64,000 bases of DNA from Pseudomonas brassicacearum (lineage in GTDB: Bacteria > Pseudomonadota > Gammaproteobacteria > Pseudomonadales > Pseudomonadaceae). The translations under genes were made by a program, and so were the position numbers. Positions 47,626-55,648 of the stretch are shown here, piece after piece; position 1 is the first letter of the stretch, and each line of letters starts with the position of its first letter. Below the pieces are notes generated by a model. It was not told the origin of the DNA. It was given only the letters and a program-made list of their open reading frames with translations, and did no database searches. The stretch lies in NCBI RefSeq assembly GCF_003732225.1, contig NZ_MOBJ01000007.1, positions 391,408-455,407 of the forward strand, read 5' to 3'.

Positions 47626-50442
47626 ATGTTGGATACCGCACGTACCTCGCTCGATGCCTTCACTCCAGCCGTGACTGCGGTAGATCCTCGCGGCTTGGCG
47701 GTTAGAGTGATCAACTACCATCGAGCCCAGGTGGATACGCCCGCACGAGCGAGAGTCACTCGCCAGAAGTATGATTTGCACGGACGATTGAGCGCGTCGA
47801 TAGATCCGAGGCTGGGCTCGTTGGCCGAGTCGGATCCAGCGGTACCGGATAATCTTTCGAACACGTTCAGTTTGTCCGGAGCAACGCTTTTTTCTAACAG
47901 CGTTGATTCGGGGTGGCGCTTGAGTCTGTTGGCACAAACCGGGAATTCGGTGTGTTCCTGGGACGGTCGAGGGCAATTTCGACAGCAGCAATATGATGCG
48001 CTGAACAGGCTTGTCGCTGTGATCGAAAACACTCCAGATCAACCTGCTGCGGTTGTCGAGCGCTTGCATTACGGCGCTTCGGACACCGAGATGGCCGCGC
48101 ATAATCAATCCGGGCGACTGATCCGGCATGACGACACCGTGGGTACCGTTTTCACCTCAGGCTATGGACTGCTTGGCTCACCACTTGAGCAAGCACGGCG
48201 CTTCACCAAAGCTTTGGCCGTATCGGACTGGCCCTTGGATGAGGACTCACGGGATACGTTGCTTGAACAGCAGCAAGCCACTACTTGTTGGGACTTCAGC
48301 GCCTTAGGCGAAACCCTCCGACAAGTCGACGCCCGAAAAAATACTCAGCGCAGTGTTTATGACGTGGCAGGCAATCTGAAGCGAGCTTATCTGCAGGTCA
48401 AAGGCGCAGATGAAAAAACCGTAATTCGGGATATTACCTACAACGTGTTGAACCGGATCGAACGAGAAGAAGCGGGCAATGGAGTCATATCCAGCTTCGA
48501 ATACGATGACAGGGATGGGCGGCTTGCTGGCCTACATTGTGCGGATGGCGGCCAACGGCCTTTGCAAAGTCTGCGTTATGAGTACGATCCGGTTGGTAAT
48601 GTGGTCGCAATCAACGACGAGGCAGCCGAACCGGTTTACTTTCGAAATCAAAGGGTCGAACACCGCTGCACCTACAGCTATGACTCGCTCTATCAGTTGA
48701 TTCGGAGTACAGGTTTCGAAGCAATCAGAACCAAGGGCACAGGCGATCCCCAAGCGCTGTTTACTCCGCTCCATGACCCCGGACAGGTCGCCAATTATCG
48801 TGAAGATTATGACTATGACGACGCCGGTAATTTACGCACGCTGGTGCATGTCGGCGGCAACCATTACACCCGGAGAATGTTCACATCGGTTCACAGTAAT
48901 CGCAGCCTGGCCGTTTACGAGGATGAGCAGCCAGGAGAACCGGAAATAGGCGACGGGTTTGACCACAGCGGCAATTTGCGAGAGTTGTTGCGTGGTCAGG
49001 TATTGGAGTGGAGTGGCAGGAACCAACTGTATCGCGTAACCCCGGTCATCAGGCCTGATGGCCAGCACGATAGTGAAGTGTATGGCTATGACAGCGACGG
49101 GCAGCGGTTACGTAAAACTGCAATGCGCTTGAGCAAGGGCGGGGTGGTGACACAAGAGGTGCGCTATTTGCCGGGCGGGCTTGAACTTCATACTGATTTA
49201 ATCAATGACAGGACTTATCAGGTCATCAGGGTGACTGGAGGGCACAGTCACGTCAGTATCATGTATTGGGAGTCAGAGCCACCCGCTGGGGTTGAACATG
49301 AGTTTTGGCGTTACAGCCTGTCTGATCATCTGGAGTCCAGCACTGTCGGATTGAGCCAGACGGGTGAAGTATTGAGTCAGGAGCGTTACTACCCTTACGG
49401 AGGAACGGCCTGGAGTGTGGATAACGGCAGCCCTGAGGCCGGTTACAAAACCATTCGTTATGCAGGTAAAGAGCGCGATGCGAGTGGGCTTTATTATTAT
49501 GGTTTGCGTTATTACGCGCCTTGGTTGCAGCGCTGGATAAATCCTGACCCGGCCGCAAACATTGATGGTCTCAATTTTTACCGGTTCGTCAGGAACAATC
49601 CCGTCACCTTGAACGATAGCAATGGGCTCAGTCCGCCTATTGATTTGATCTACGGTTTTGACGAGGTGCGCAGCCGGTTTCTTCCGCGTTTTGGTAATGC
49701 CAATCCGGGCCGGAGCTTGGTAACTATCGATTTGCTCAATAATGGGTTGAGTGTCTTCGGTATGGCGGCCGAGATGGACTATTCGGGTTTAATGAAAAGA
49801 ATCGGGAACGGCATTGTCGTTGATGAGGGGCGTGCCAAAGAATTTATAGATGATGCCCACTTCTACAGAGGAACTATCGATGATGCGAAGGTCATGTTGC
49901 AGAGCTGGGCGGACTATCTGAAGGACCATGTCTCTTTGTTGAATATTGGCGGGAAAATGGAACGTCTACACGCACACGGCAAACCACTGGATGAGTTCTT
50001 GAAAAAGAACGCGAAAAGGCTGGTGCCGACGGCTGACGTTTCAGCTATGACAGATCTTTTGCAGAAAACCCCTGACGAGTTTTCCCTGTCGGTTGAGGGC
50101 CTGCCGGCAGCGGCGAAAACTACGATCGCAGCTTGGTTTATCCGTCAGACTTCAAAAATGGGAATTGATTGGTTCGAGCAAACACAGGAACGAGGGAGCT
50201 TTATCTTTCTGGATGTAGACTTGCAAGATCCGCAGCAACGGCATAGCGGATTTCAGGAGCTCATATCAGCTGCCTTAGAGGCGAAACGGTATAAAGGTCC
50301 TGCGCAAATCGGCAAAATTTTCGAACCTATCACTTATTCGGAAAGGCGCCACCTTCAGAAAAAAGTGATTGATCCCCAGTCGACGATGGCAAAAAGAACG
50401 CAGATCGTGAGTTATGCACCGGCGACGGCTTACTTGAAATAA
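47626..50442 (+). CDS. tccC: Tc toxin C component (TccC-like) C2, RHS core with a different toxin tail
   Basis: 938 aa from ATG at 47626 (TTG at 47614 also possible). RHS/YD repeats and core (GKERDASGLYYYGLRYYAPW, then DPAANIDGLNFYRFVRNNPVTLNDSNGL) to about residue 668. The 270-residue tail is unrelated to that of C1. It contains GSFIFLDVDLQDP and ITYSERRHLQKK near the end, which recalls, from memory, a SELRWLYRH-like motif in tails of other Pseudomonas RHS toxins; no enzyme assignment is possible. It stands alone, without its own B gene, so it should use the TcB at 37-42 kb. Less GC-rich than the neighbours; bracketed by pykA repeats. Confidence 0.9.
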   Translation: MLDTARTSLDAFTPAVTAVDPRGLAVRVINYHRAQVDTPARARVTRQKYDLHGRLSASIDPRLGSLAESDPAVPDNLSNTFSLSGATLFSNSVDSGWRLSLLAQTGNSVCSWDGRGQFRQQQYDALNRLVAVIENTPDQPAAVVERLHYGASDTEMAAHNQSGRLIRHDDTVGTVFTSGYGLLGSPLEQARRFTKALAVSDWPLDEDSRDTLLEQQQATTCWDFSALGETLRQVDARKNTQRSVYDVAGNLKRAYLQVKGADEKTVIRDITYNVLNRIEREEAGNGVISSFEYDDRDGRLAGLHCADGGQRPLQSLRYEYDPVGNVVAINDEAAEPVYFRNQRVEHRCTYSYDSLYQLIRSTGFEAIRTKGTGDPQALFTPLHDPGQVANYREDYDYDDAGNLRTLVHVGGNHYTRRMFTSVHSNRSLAVYEDEQPGEPEIGDGFDHSGNLRELLRGQVLEWSGRNQLYRVTPVIRPDGQHDSEVYGYDSDGQRLRKTAMRLSKGGVVTQEVRYLPGGLELHTDLINDRTYQVIRVTGGHSHVSIMYWESEPPAGVEHEFWRYSLSDHLESSTVGLSQTGEVLSQERYYPYGGTAWSVDNGSPEAGYKTIRYAGKERDASGLYYYGLRYYAPWLQRWINPDPAANIDGLNFYRFVRNNPVTLNDSNGLSPPIDLIYGFDEVRSRFLPRFGNANPGRSLVTIDLLNNGLSVFGMAAEMDYSGLMKRIGNGIVVDEGRAKEFIDDAHFYRGTIDDAKVMLQSWADYLKDHVSLLNIGGKMERLHAHGKPLDEFLKKNAKRLVPTADVSAMTDLLQKTPDEFSLSVEGLPAAAKTTIAAWFIRQTSKMGIDWFEQTQERGSFIFLDVDLQDPQQRHSGFQELISAALEAKRYKGPAQIGKIFEPITYSERRHLQKKVIDPQSTMAKRTQIVSYAPATAYLK

Positions 50443-50467
50443 AGCATTGGCTGCGCGGTGCAAACGC

Positions 50468-50680
50468 AAAAGCCCCGCCATTCACATGGCGGGGCTTTCG
50501 TTTGTCAGCAACCGATCACTCAGACCATCTTGTCGCCAACGTGCAGGATCTTCATGCCGTTGGTGCCGCCGATGGTGTGGTAGCTGTCGCCCTTGGTCAG
50601 GATGACCCAGTCGCCTTTCTCGACCACACCGAGTTTGAGCAACTCGTCGATCGCGGCCTGGCTGACTTGCTCAGGTGGCA
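50468..50680. repeat. 213-bp direct repeat, copy 2 (native pykA 3' end)
   Basis: Native copy at the end of pykA, matching 47270-47482. Confidence 0.95.
50471..50496 (-). terminator. Terminator of pykA
   Basis: AGCCCCGCCA/TGGCGGGGCT stem with flanking A- and T-runs; it also stops transcription of C2 from the other side. Copied at 47273-47298. Confidence 0.9.
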
Positions 50681-51971
50681 GCGATGCCGGGTCGAACGGT
50701 ACGGTGTAGACGCCACGGAACATCGCCGCGCGGGCCTGGGTTTCGCGGTGCGGGGAGAACGCGTAGATCGGCACCGACGAACGAATGCGCGACATGATCA
50801 ACGGCGTGTAGCCACTTTCGGTCAGGGCGATGATCGCCTTTACACCCGGGAAGTGGTTGGCGGTGTACATGGCGGCCAGGGCGATGCTCTGGTCGCAGCT
50901 TTCGAACACTTTACCAATGCGGTGGCTGGAGGTTTTGCTGGTCGGGTGCTTTTCAGCGCCGATGCAAATCCGCGCCATGGCCTGGACCGCTTCGAGCGGG
51001 TACTGGCCGGCGGCGCTTTCCGCCGAGAGCATTACGGCGTCGGTGTAGTCGAGCACGGCGTTGGCCACGTCGGACACTTCAGCGCGGGTCGGCATCGGGT
51101 TCTGGATCATCGACTCCATCATCTGGGTCGCGACGATCACCGCTTTGTTGTGGCGGCGTGCGTGCAGGATGATTTTCTTCTGAATCCCCACCAGCTCTGC
51201 GTCGCCGATTTCCACACCGAGGTCACCACGGGCGACCATCACCGCGTCGGAAGCCTTGATCAGGCCGTCGAGGGTTTCGTCGTCGGCCACGGCTTCGGCG
51301 CGTTCGATCTTCGCCACCAGCCAGGCAGTACCGCCGGCCTCGTCACGCAGTTTGCGGGCGTATTCCATGTCGGCGGCGTCGCGTGGGAAGGACACGGCGA
51401 GGTAGTCGACTTCCATTTCAGCGGCGAGCTTGATGTCGGCCTTGTCTTTTTCAGTCAGGGCCGGGGCAGTCAGGCCACCACCGCGACGGTTGATGCCTTT
51501 GTGGTCCGACAGCGGGCCGCCGATGGTCACGGTGCAATGCAGTTCGGTGGCGGTGGCGGTATCAACGCGCATCACCACGCGGCCGTCGTCGAGCAGCAGC
51601 TCGTCACCCACGCCGCAATCCTTGACCAGGTCCGGGTAGTCGATGCCGACCACTTGCTGGTTGCCTTCGGTCAGCGGATGGCTGGTGGAGAAGGTGAATT
51701 GATCACCGATCTTCAGCTCGATGCGCTTGTTGGCGAACTTGGCGATACGGATTTTCGGGCCTTGCAGGTCACCCAGCAGGGCGACGAAGCGGCCGTGCTT
51801 GGCGGCGAGGTCGCGCACCAGCTTGGCGCGAGCCTTGTGCTCGTCGGGGGTGCCGTGGGAGAAGTTCAAGCGGGCGACGTCCAGGCCAGCCAGAATCAGC
51901 TGTTCGAGAACTTCCGGCGAGTTACTGGCCGGGCCAAGGGTAGCGACGATTTTGGTACGACGGACGGTCAT
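50520..51971 (-). CDS. pykA: Pyruvate kinase PykA
   Basis: 483 aa, the full length of the family. Converts phosphoenolpyruvate and ADP into pyruvate and ATP, the last step of glycolysis. Visible segments: [21 protein letters not shown], and the K-containing signature (AWLVAKIERAEAV ... MVARGDLGVEIG). ATG at 51971 follows AGGAGTCTCTGC. Intact despite rearrangement at both ends. A 7-bp inverted repeat (TTCGTTT ... AAACGAA, about 52050-52071) upstream may be an operator. Confidence 0.96.
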   Translation of the reverse strand: MTVRRTKIVATLGPASNSPEVLEQLILAGLDVARLNFSHGTPDEHKARAKLVRDLAAKHGRFVALLGDLQGPKIRIAKFANKRIELKIGDQFTFSTSHPLTEGNQQVVGIDYPDLVKDCGVGDELLLDDGRVVMRVDTATATELHCTVTIGGPLSDHKGINRRGGGLTAPALTEKDKADIKLAAEMEVDYLAVSFPRDAADMEYARKLRDEAGGTAWLVAKIERAEAVADDETLDGLIKASDAVMVARGDLGVEIGDAELVGIQKKIILHARRHNKAVIVATQMMESMIQNPMPTRAEVSDVANAVLDYTDAVMLSAESAAGQYPLEAVQAMARICIGAEKHPTSKTSSHRIGKVFESCDQSIALAAMYTANHFPGVKAIIALTESGYTPLIMSRIRSSVPIYAFSPHRETQARAAMFRGVYTVPFDPASLPPEQVSQAAIDELLKLGVVEKGDWVILTKGDSYHTIGGTNGMKILHVGDKMV

Positions 51972-52127
51972 GCAGAGACTCCTGAGTTCAAGCGCTGAGT
52001 GAGGCTACTATGGTCCGATGTTGTAGTCATTGTTCGTTTGCACTACTTATTCGTTTGTTTCTTGAAACGAACAATCCTGAAAATTTTCGTAACCCTCCAA
52101 TGAGAAGCACCTGCCGTTTGTCGGCAC

Positions 52128-52143
52128 TGTTAGTTTTAACAGG
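52128..52143. promoter_or_regulatory. Conserved inverted repeat before the first single-Ig gene
   Basis: CTGTTA-GTTT-TAACAG, 6-4-6 perfect, followed by GGTAGGCAGG; centred about 82 bases before the start codon. Confidence 0.78.
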
Positions 52144-52217
52144 TAGGCAGGCGTTAGGGGGCGGGGTTGAATGCGCTGGAACCTCGTCAACAGGTGACGA
52201 GTCAAGGAGATGACAAC

Positions 52218-52514
52218 ATGACCACGGACACACAGGTACTGCTTGCGCCGGTAATCACTCGACCGGAACAGGGCGCAACCGTGCCAAACAAAGTCAAGGT
52301 AGAGGGAACCGCTCATCCAAATGCTATTGTTACCATCGCAAAGGCAGGGCACCCCGACGATTTGTATTTGAAACTCATCCCGGAACAGAGCGGTCATTGG
52401 TCAGGTACTTTTGGTGTAGAGCTGTCCAAAGGTGTGCATAAAATTCAGGCACGCCAGACCCTGGGCAACGTCGATTCTCCCTGGTCGCCGCCTCGAGCAT
52501 TCAAGATCGACTGA
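52218..52514 (+). CDS. Single-repeat Ig-like protein 1
   Basis: 98 aa, one beta-sandwich Ig-like repeat: PVITRPEQGATVPNKVKVEGTAHPNAIVTI ... WSGTFGVELSKGVHKIQARQTLG. The pattern G-T-x(4-6)-A-x-V-x-I followed by W-x-G-T and an A-x-Q-T strand recurs in the 1032-aa protein of this locus. No signal peptide, TM helix or cysteine pair. AAGGAGATGACAAC precedes ATG at 52218. Monocistronic: own operator-like repeat upstream and terminator at 52540-52572. Function unknown; cytoplasmic unless exported non-classically. Confidence 0.82.
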   Translation: MTTDTQVLLAPVITRPEQGATVPNKVKVEGTAHPNAIVTIAKAGHPDDLYLKLIPEQSGHWSGTFGVELSKGVHKIQARQTLGNVDSPWSPPRAFKID

Positions 52515-52539
52515 CCGAGCGTTTTTGTTCACTTTAAAG

Positions 52540-52572
52540 CCCACTGAGCCTTGGCAGCCCAGTGGGTTTTTT
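52540..52572 (+). terminator. Terminator of single-Ig gene 1
   Basis: Stem CCCACTG ... CAGTGGG followed by TTTTTT; nested in a longer inverted repeat (CTGACCGA ... TCGGTCAG). Confidence 0.9.
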
Positions 52573-52734
52573 CGTTCGGTCAGGACGTTCAGTACCACAC
52601 CTTCAGCCAATACCCCGAAGTGGGTGGTTCGTTACCCCATGTCTTTTGCTGCTACTACACGCTCAATTCCATCACCCGGTTATTGAAGATTTTCGCCAAC
52701 GGGTCGATACAGAGCTCAAGACAGGAGACCCCCC

Positions 52735-53109
52735 ATGCGATTCGTGCTCATTGCTGCCCTTGCCCTCAGTGCTGTGGGCTGCACCCGTTGGTCGATGGAC
52801 CATCATTTGAACAACGCCTACCGTGCCTATGACCGTGGCAACTGCGAAGACGCGATGCTCGAATTGTCCCAGGTCGACCGCGCCAGCCGGGCGCGGCGCT
52901 ATATCCAGCCGGAAGTGTCGATGCTGCGCGGCCAGTGCCTGGAACGCCAGAAGCTCTACGTGGATGCGGCCCAGACCTACCAGTTCATCATCGCCCAGTA
53001 CCCGGACAACGAATACGCCTACCGCGCCCGCGCGCGCCTGGAAACCTTGCAGTCGCTGGGCTGGTACCCGCCGCGCAGCAGCGCCAAAAGCATACCAGCA
53101 CCGTTGTAA
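52735..53109 (+). CDS. TPR-like lipoprotein, copy 1
   Basis: 124 aa from ATG at 52735 (CAGGAGACCCCCC upstream). Lipoprotein signal with lipobox SAVGC (Cys16), then two helix-turn-helix repeats of tetratricopeptide type (NNAYRAYDRGNCEDAMLELSQV; LERQKLYVDAAQTYQFIIAQYPDNEYAYRARARLETL). Probably anchored to the outer membrane and binds a protein partner. The second copy differs at only two residues. Confidence 0.83.
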   Translation: MRFVLIAALALSAVGCTRWSMDHHLNNAYRAYDRGNCEDAMLELSQVDRASRARRYIQPEVSMLRGQCLERQKLYVDAAQTYQFIIAQYPDNEYAYRARARLETLQSLGWYPPRSSAKSIPAPL

Positions 53110-53126
53110 TGTGTAATCAGTGCTCC

Positions 53127-53207
53127 CAAAAGATCGCAGCCTTCGGCAGCTCCTACGGTGGCATAGACCTCCTCGTGTAGGAGCTGCCGCAGGCTGCGAT
53201 CTTTTGA
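53127..53207. repeat. REP pair (GTAGGAGCTGCCGCAGGCTGCGA type)
   Basis: Arms at 53127-53157 and 53177-53207. The left arm is the upstream end of the 781-bp segment missing from unit 2. Confidence 0.9.
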
Positions 53208-53416
53208 CGGGTGTACGTGCCAGCCTTGAGCTAATCTTCGATTAGCGCGTTTTAGAATGTTCAACTTAAACGCGGTAGCACCCGTGAACGGCAGCGGTAA
53301 AGCGAGCGCGCAACAGTGACGTTCGCACCAGGATCGGGGACAGCGCACCTGCCACAGGTCCGTTGCGAAGTAGTAGTGCGGCTCTGCTTAAGGGCCTTTC
53401 CATAGCGATATTCAGC

Positions 53417-53776
53417 ATGTTCACTGACCGCCGGATCGAGCGGCATCAACTGCCGTATTTTCTGAGAGTGTTCAACAGCGTCACCGACAAACCCATCGGC
53501 TTTATCGGCAGTCTCTCCGAAGATGGCCTGATGCTCATCTGCCCGTTGCCGATGATGGTCGGCGCAGCGTTCGAGCTGCGCCTGAAAATCCCCGCCACCG
53601 AGGGTGTTTTGCAGGTGATCGACCTGCGCGCCCGTTGCCTGTGGTGCCATGAAGACGCCACCCCCCAGCATTACGACGCCGGTTTCGAGGTGCAACGCGC
53701 ACCGCCCGAATATGGGCACCTGGTGAGCGCCTTGCGACAGTACTTCAGCTTTTATCCGCTGCCGGCTTCGGCTTAA
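53417..53776 (+). CDS. PilZ-domain protein (c-di-GMP binding)
   Basis: 119 aa from ATG at 53417. RRxxR motif (DRRIERHQLPYF) at the start and the second motif region GSLSEDG (usual form D/NxSxxG, here Ser in the first place) followed by beta strands. Expected to bind c-di-GMP as a receiver protein; bifA and sadC in the window are possible sources of that signal. Present in unit 1 only. The region before it (53208-53416) holds a possible GCTAAT/ATTAGC hairpin near 53230 and no other gene. Confidence 0.82.
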   Translation: MFTDRRIERHQLPYFLRVFNSVTDKPIGFIGSLSEDGLMLICPLPMMVGAAFELRLKIPATEGVLQVIDLRARCLWCHEDATPQHYDAGFEVQRAPPEYGHLVSALRQYFSFYPLPASA

Positions 53777-53786
53777 GCCTTATCCG

Positions 53787-53938
53787 CAAAAGATCGCAGG
53801 CTTCGCCAGCTCCTACGCCGATCGTGTACACCCGGGACTTATGGATATACGTCGATCCCCGTAGGAGCTGCCGCAGGCTGCGATCTTTTGATCTTGAAAA
53901 GCAACGTCAAAAGATCGCAGGCTGCGCCAGCTCCTACG
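53787..53938. repeat. Three REP elements
   Basis: Elements at 53787-53817, 53861-53891 (opposite orientation) and 53908-53938. The last one is the right end of the segment missing from unit 2 and contains the stop codon of the DUF6124-like gene. Confidence 0.9.
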
Positions 53939-54305
53939 CGGGTTCAGGTGGATAGAGGTGATCCAGTGCTCGATTCACCGCCAACTTGGCCAGAGAAATC
54001 ATCTGCTGAATCGCCAGCGCGGTATTGCGCTTGGGACCGTCGAGGTCGAATGCCAGATCGCTGGCCATGACGTTGGCCGAGGCGAGGGTTTCGCTGGCAT
54101 GGGCCAGCAGGGTTTCGCTGTCGACGTCGGGGGCGATGACGAAAATGCAGCTGGGACGCCGGTCGGCTAACAATGCCTTGGTTTCAGGCAGCACCAGGTA
54201 GTGATCGAGCGCACGGTGCGCGGCGGCGTGGAGTTCTTTTGAATCGAGGGAGGCGTAGGGGGAAACGGGGTCGGTTTCTGGGGGATTTGGAGTCGGTTTG
54301 AACAT
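53934..54305 (-). CDS. DUF6124-like small protein, copy 1
   Basis: 123 aa from ATG at 54305. Proline-rich start (MFKPTPNPPETDPVSPYASLDSKELHAAAHRALDHYL), then a helical segment (DSETLLAHASETLASANVMASDLAFDLDGPKRNTALAIQQMI). It matches a Pseudomonas family I recall as DUF6124; function unknown. The stop codon lies inside a REP element. The second copy (55643-56014) differs at three residues. Confidence 0.78.
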   Translation of the reverse strand: MFKPTPNPPETDPVSPYASLDSKELHAAAHRALDHYLVLPETKALLADRRPSCIFVIAPDVDSETLLAHASETLASANVMASDLAFDLDGPKRNTALAIQQMISLAKLAVNRALDHLYPPEPA

Positions 54306-54350
54306 GATCGTAAATCCTTTATTGGAGCTGCCACCGACTCGCGACTAAAC

Positions 54351-54461
54351 GAAGTTCAAGCGGGCGACGTCCAGGCCAGCCAGAATCAGCTGTTCGAGAA
54401 CTTCCGGCGAGTTACTGGCCGGGCCAAGAGTAGCGACGATTTTGGTACGACGGACGGTCAT
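54351..54461 (-). pseudogene. pykA 5' fragment (duplicate)
   Basis: 111 bases equal to the first 37 codons of pykA (matching 51861-51971) with one visible substitution; no remainder of the gene. Its upstream region is also copied, so it may still carry the pykA promoter. Confidence 0.93.
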
Positions 54462-54615
54462 GCAGAGACTCCTGAGTTCAAGCGCTGAGTGAGGCTGCTA
54501 TGGTCCGAAGTTGTAGTCATTGTTCGTTTGCACTACTTATTGGTTTCTTTATTGAACGAACATTTCCGAAAATATTCAGCCCCGCCGATTTCGATGAGCC
54601 TACCGTTCGTCGGCA

Positions 54616-54631
54616 CTGTTAGTTCTAACAG
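54616..54631. promoter_or_regulatory. Conserved inverted repeat before the second single-Ig gene
   Basis: CTGTTA-GTTC-TAACAG, 6-4-6 perfect, followed by GGTAGGCAGG; centred about 83 bases before the start codon. Confidence 0.78.
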
Positions 54632-54706
54632 GTAGGCAGGAGTTTGGGGGCGGGGTTGAATGCGTGGGAGCCTCGTCAAAGGGTGACGAGTCAAGGAGAT
54701 GACAAC

Positions 54707-55003
54707 ATGACCACGGACACGAAGGTACTGCTTGCGCCGGTAATCGATCAACCGAAAGCGGGCGCTACAGTGGAAAACAAAGTCAGGTTCAAGGGCACTG
54801 GCGAGGCAGGTGCCGTCGTTACCGTTACAACGGTAGAAGGCAACCATTTGGTTTTGAAAACCCCTGTATTGGCGGACGGTACCTGGACAGGTACTGCTCC
54901 TGAAAATCTGCCCAAGGGTTTGATTACGGTTTCGGCACTTCAGACCCTTCCTAACGGCGTCGGTTCGCCTGCGTCGCGGGATCGAAAATTCAAGGTCGAA
55001 TGA
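54707..55003 (+). CDS. Single-repeat Ig-like protein 2
   Basis: 98 aa; aligned to copy 1 only about 40-45 percent of residues agree, although the first 12 residues (apart from Q6/K6) and the flanking DNA are nearly the same. Ig-like repeat: PVIDQPKAGATVENKVRFKGTGEAGAVVTV ... WTGTAPENLPKGLITVSALQTL. No signal peptide. AAGGAGATGACAAC before ATG at 54707; own terminator at 55030. Function unknown. Confidence 0.82.
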   Translation: MTTDTKVLLAPVIDQPKAGATVENKVRFKGTGEAGAVVTVTTVEGNHLVLKTPVLADGTWTGTAPENLPKGLITVSALQTLPNGVGSPASRDRKFKVE

Positions 55004-55029
55004 CCGGAACGTTTTCGTTCATTTGAAAG

Positions 55030-55062
55030 CCCACTGAGCCTTGGCAGCCCAGTGGGTTTTTT
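55030..55062 (+). terminator. Terminator of single-Ig gene 2
   Basis: Same CCCACTG ... CAGTGGG-TTTTTT hairpin as at 52540. Confidence 0.9.
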
Positions 55063-55224
55063 CGTTCGGTCAGGATGTTCAGTACCACACCTTCAGCCAA
55101 TACCCCGAAGTGGGTGGTTCGTTACCCTATGTCTTTTGCTGCTACAACACGCTCAATTCCATCACCCGGTTATTGAAGATTTTCGCCAACGGGTCGATAC
55201 AGAGCTCAAGACAGGAGAGCCCCC

Positions 55225-55599
55225 ATGCGATTCGTGCTCATTGCTGCCCTTGTCCTCAGTGCTGTGGGCTGCACCCGTTGGTCGATGGACCATCATTTGA
55301 ACAACGCCTACCGTGCCTATGACCGTGGCAACTGCGAAGACGCGATGCTCGAATTGTCCCAGGTCGACCGCGCCAGCCGGGCGCGGCGCTATATCCAGCC
55401 GGAAGTGTCGATGCTGCGCGGCCAGTGCCTGGAACGCCAGAAGCTCTACGTGGATGCGGCCCAGACCTACCAGTTCATCATCGCCCAGTACCCGGACAAC
55501 GAATACGCCTACCGCGCCCGCGCGCGCCTGGAAACCTTGCAGTCGCTGGGCTGGTACCCGCCGCGCAGCAGCGCCAAAAGCATGCCAGCACCGTTGTAA
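55225..55599 (+). CDS. TPR-like lipoprotein, copy 2
   Basis: 124 aa, same as the 52735-53109 protein except Val10 for Ala and Met for Ile near the C-terminus. Lipobox SAVGC intact, so both copies should be made and lipidated. CAGGAGAGCCCCC precedes ATG at 55225. Together with the first copy it may double the gene dose. Confidence 0.83.
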   Translation: MRFVLIAALVLSAVGCTRWSMDHHLNNAYRAYDRGNCEDAMLELSQVDRASRARRYIQPEVSMLRGQCLERQKLYVDAAQTYQFIIAQYPDNEYAYRARARLETLQSLGWYPPRSSAKSMPAPL

Positions 55600-55617
55600 T
55601 GTGTAATCAGTGCTCCC

Positions 55618-55648
55618 AAAAGATCGCAGCCTTCGGCAGCTCCTACGC
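55618..55648. repeat. Single REP element at the deletion joint
   Basis: CAAAAGATCGCAGCCTTCGG...CTCCTACG: left half from the REP after lipoprotein 1, right flank from the REP before the DUF6124-like gene; it marks the REP-REP recombination. Confidence 0.88.

Larger units (their letters stand above)
51861..54350. repeat. Tandem duplication, unit 1 (about 2.49 kb)
   Basis: Begins inside pykA codon 37 and runs through the Ig-like gene, lipoprotein gene, PilZ gene and DUF6124-like gene. Repeated from 54351 (offset 2489-2490) with exact joint at GAAG. Confidence 0.92.

Noticed and set aside
52551..52832. Plus-strand frame across the lipoprotein promoter region (and its copy at 55041-55322)
   Set aside because: Overlaps the terminator and the lipoprotein start in a different frame; conserved only because the DNA is duplicated.
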